From Pseudomonadota bacterium (lineage in GTDB: Bacteria; Pseudomonadota; Alphaproteobacteria; Rhodospirillales; Casp-alpha2), in the NCBI GenBank assembly GCA_027620395.1, contig JAQBZY010000073.1, positions 1-6,787 of the forward strand: 6,787 nt of DNA, read 5' to 3'. The position numbers and the translations under genes are program-made. The notes under the pieces are model-generated. The model did no database searches and was not told the origin of the DNA. It worked only from the letters and a program-made list of their open reading frames with translations. This document shows, piece after piece, positions 6,337 through 6,787 of this stretch (position 1 is the first letter of the stretch; every line of letters begins with the position of its first letter).

Positions 6337-6787
6337 ATGATTGGGCATGGCATCTTGGCGCTCGTGGCCGTGCTCGCTGTTACGACACCAGCGTCGGCGC
6401 AATTCAATCCCCTTTCAGGAATCCTCAACGCCATCGAAGCGGCGGCCGAAGACCGATCGTCCGGCGACATCGCGACCGATCTCAAGCTCAAGGCCGCGAT
6501 CGTCGCCGCGCTTTCCGACAAACTCGGCAAGGAGGGCGCCTTGATCGGCGTCGACGTCTACGAACAGGACGTGATGCTGAGTGGCTCGGTATCGACAGCG
6601 GCGATCAAGAAAGGCGCCGGCACGGTTGCCGGCAAGGAAGCCGGTGTCAAAAAAGTCTACAACGAGGTTCTGCTCGATGCCGATCTGGCCAAGGAAAGCA
6701 AGAAAGGCTCCGCCGAGGGGTTCGTCGACGACGCCGTGATCGAGAAGAAAATCAACGCGCTGTTTCTCGAAAGCAAGGCAATCAACG
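6337..6787 (+). CDS. Exported BON-domain protein, 3' end outside window
   Basis: A partial gene with 150 codons visible, open at the right edge. The N-terminus is a signal peptide with a hydrophobic core ILALVAVLAV and a cleavage-like TPASA|QF near residues 17-23. Residues about 45-113 match a BON domain: an initial amphipathic helix (DLKLKAAIVAALSDKLG), strands IGVDVYEQDVMLSGSV, then the AGKEAGVKKVYNEVLLD helix-strand end. A second domain appears to begin at DDAVIEKKINALFLESKAI (131-149), as in OsmY/YraP/DolP-like proteins with two BON domains. Such proteins act in the periplasm or outer membrane in envelope stress and lipid-related functions; the role here is not known. The ATG at 6337 has no ribosome binding site close by and gives a signal peptide with no basic residue. 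Starting at 6319 would add IKHINK with two lysines. It is probably a separate transcription unit from the mer-like operon. Confidence 0.78.
   Translation, partial: MIGHGILALVAVLAVTTPASAQFNPLSGILNAIEAAAEDRSSGDIATDLKLKAAIVAALSDKLGKEGALIGVDVYEQDVMLSGSVSTAAIKKGAGTVAGKEAGVKKVYNEVLLDADLAKESKKGSAEGFVDDAVIEKKINALFLESKAIN

Noticed and set aside
1..6787. CRISPR array, tRNA, rRNA or insertion sequence
   Set aside because: No regularly spaced repeats, no cloverleaf or rRNA signature, and no transposase or terminal inverted repeats were seen.

Overview
The window looks like a chromosomal segment of a GC-rich proteobacterium. Gene style (a short peroxisomal-type bifunctional beta-oxidation protein, an ACAD10/11-type dehydrogenase, a MerC-like protein) suggests an alphaproteobacterium, possibly Rhodospirillales- or Rhizobiales-like. 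This placement is inferred from protein style only; no rRNA or other phylogenetic marker is present.

Left part (1-4437) is a divergent fatty-acid/acyl-CoA degradation cluster. On the minus strand lie a fused enoyl-CoA hydratase/3-hydroxyacyl-CoA dehydrogenase (992-3088) and, 28 bp further downstream, a thiolase that runs off the left edge (1-963). On the plus strand, across a 128-bp gap, lies an acyl-CoA dehydrogenase of the ACAD10/11 type (3217-4437). Together they cover all four beta-oxidation steps: dehydrogenation, hydration, 3-hydroxy oxidation and thiolysis.

Middle part (4438-6181) starts with a non-coding stretch of about 280 bp that ends in a MerR-type promoter: a -35 and -10 separated by 20 bp with an imperfect dyad in the spacer. 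It drives a compact three-gene plus-strand operon: a MerR regulator with the three-cysteine metal site typical of the Hg/Pb branch, a two-domain protein joining a thioredoxin-like domain to a MerC-like four-helix membrane domain, and a small thioredoxin/glutaredoxin-like protein with three cysteine pairs. No mercuric reductase (merA), merP or merB lies in the window. This is the most unusual part: a cysteine-rich uptake or relay module under metal-sensor control with no visible detoxifying enzyme.

Right part (6182-6787) holds an intergenic inverted repeat and the start of an exported BON-domain protein that runs off the right edge. Its strong ribosome binding site is placed for an ATC codon rather than the first ATG, so its true start is uncertain.
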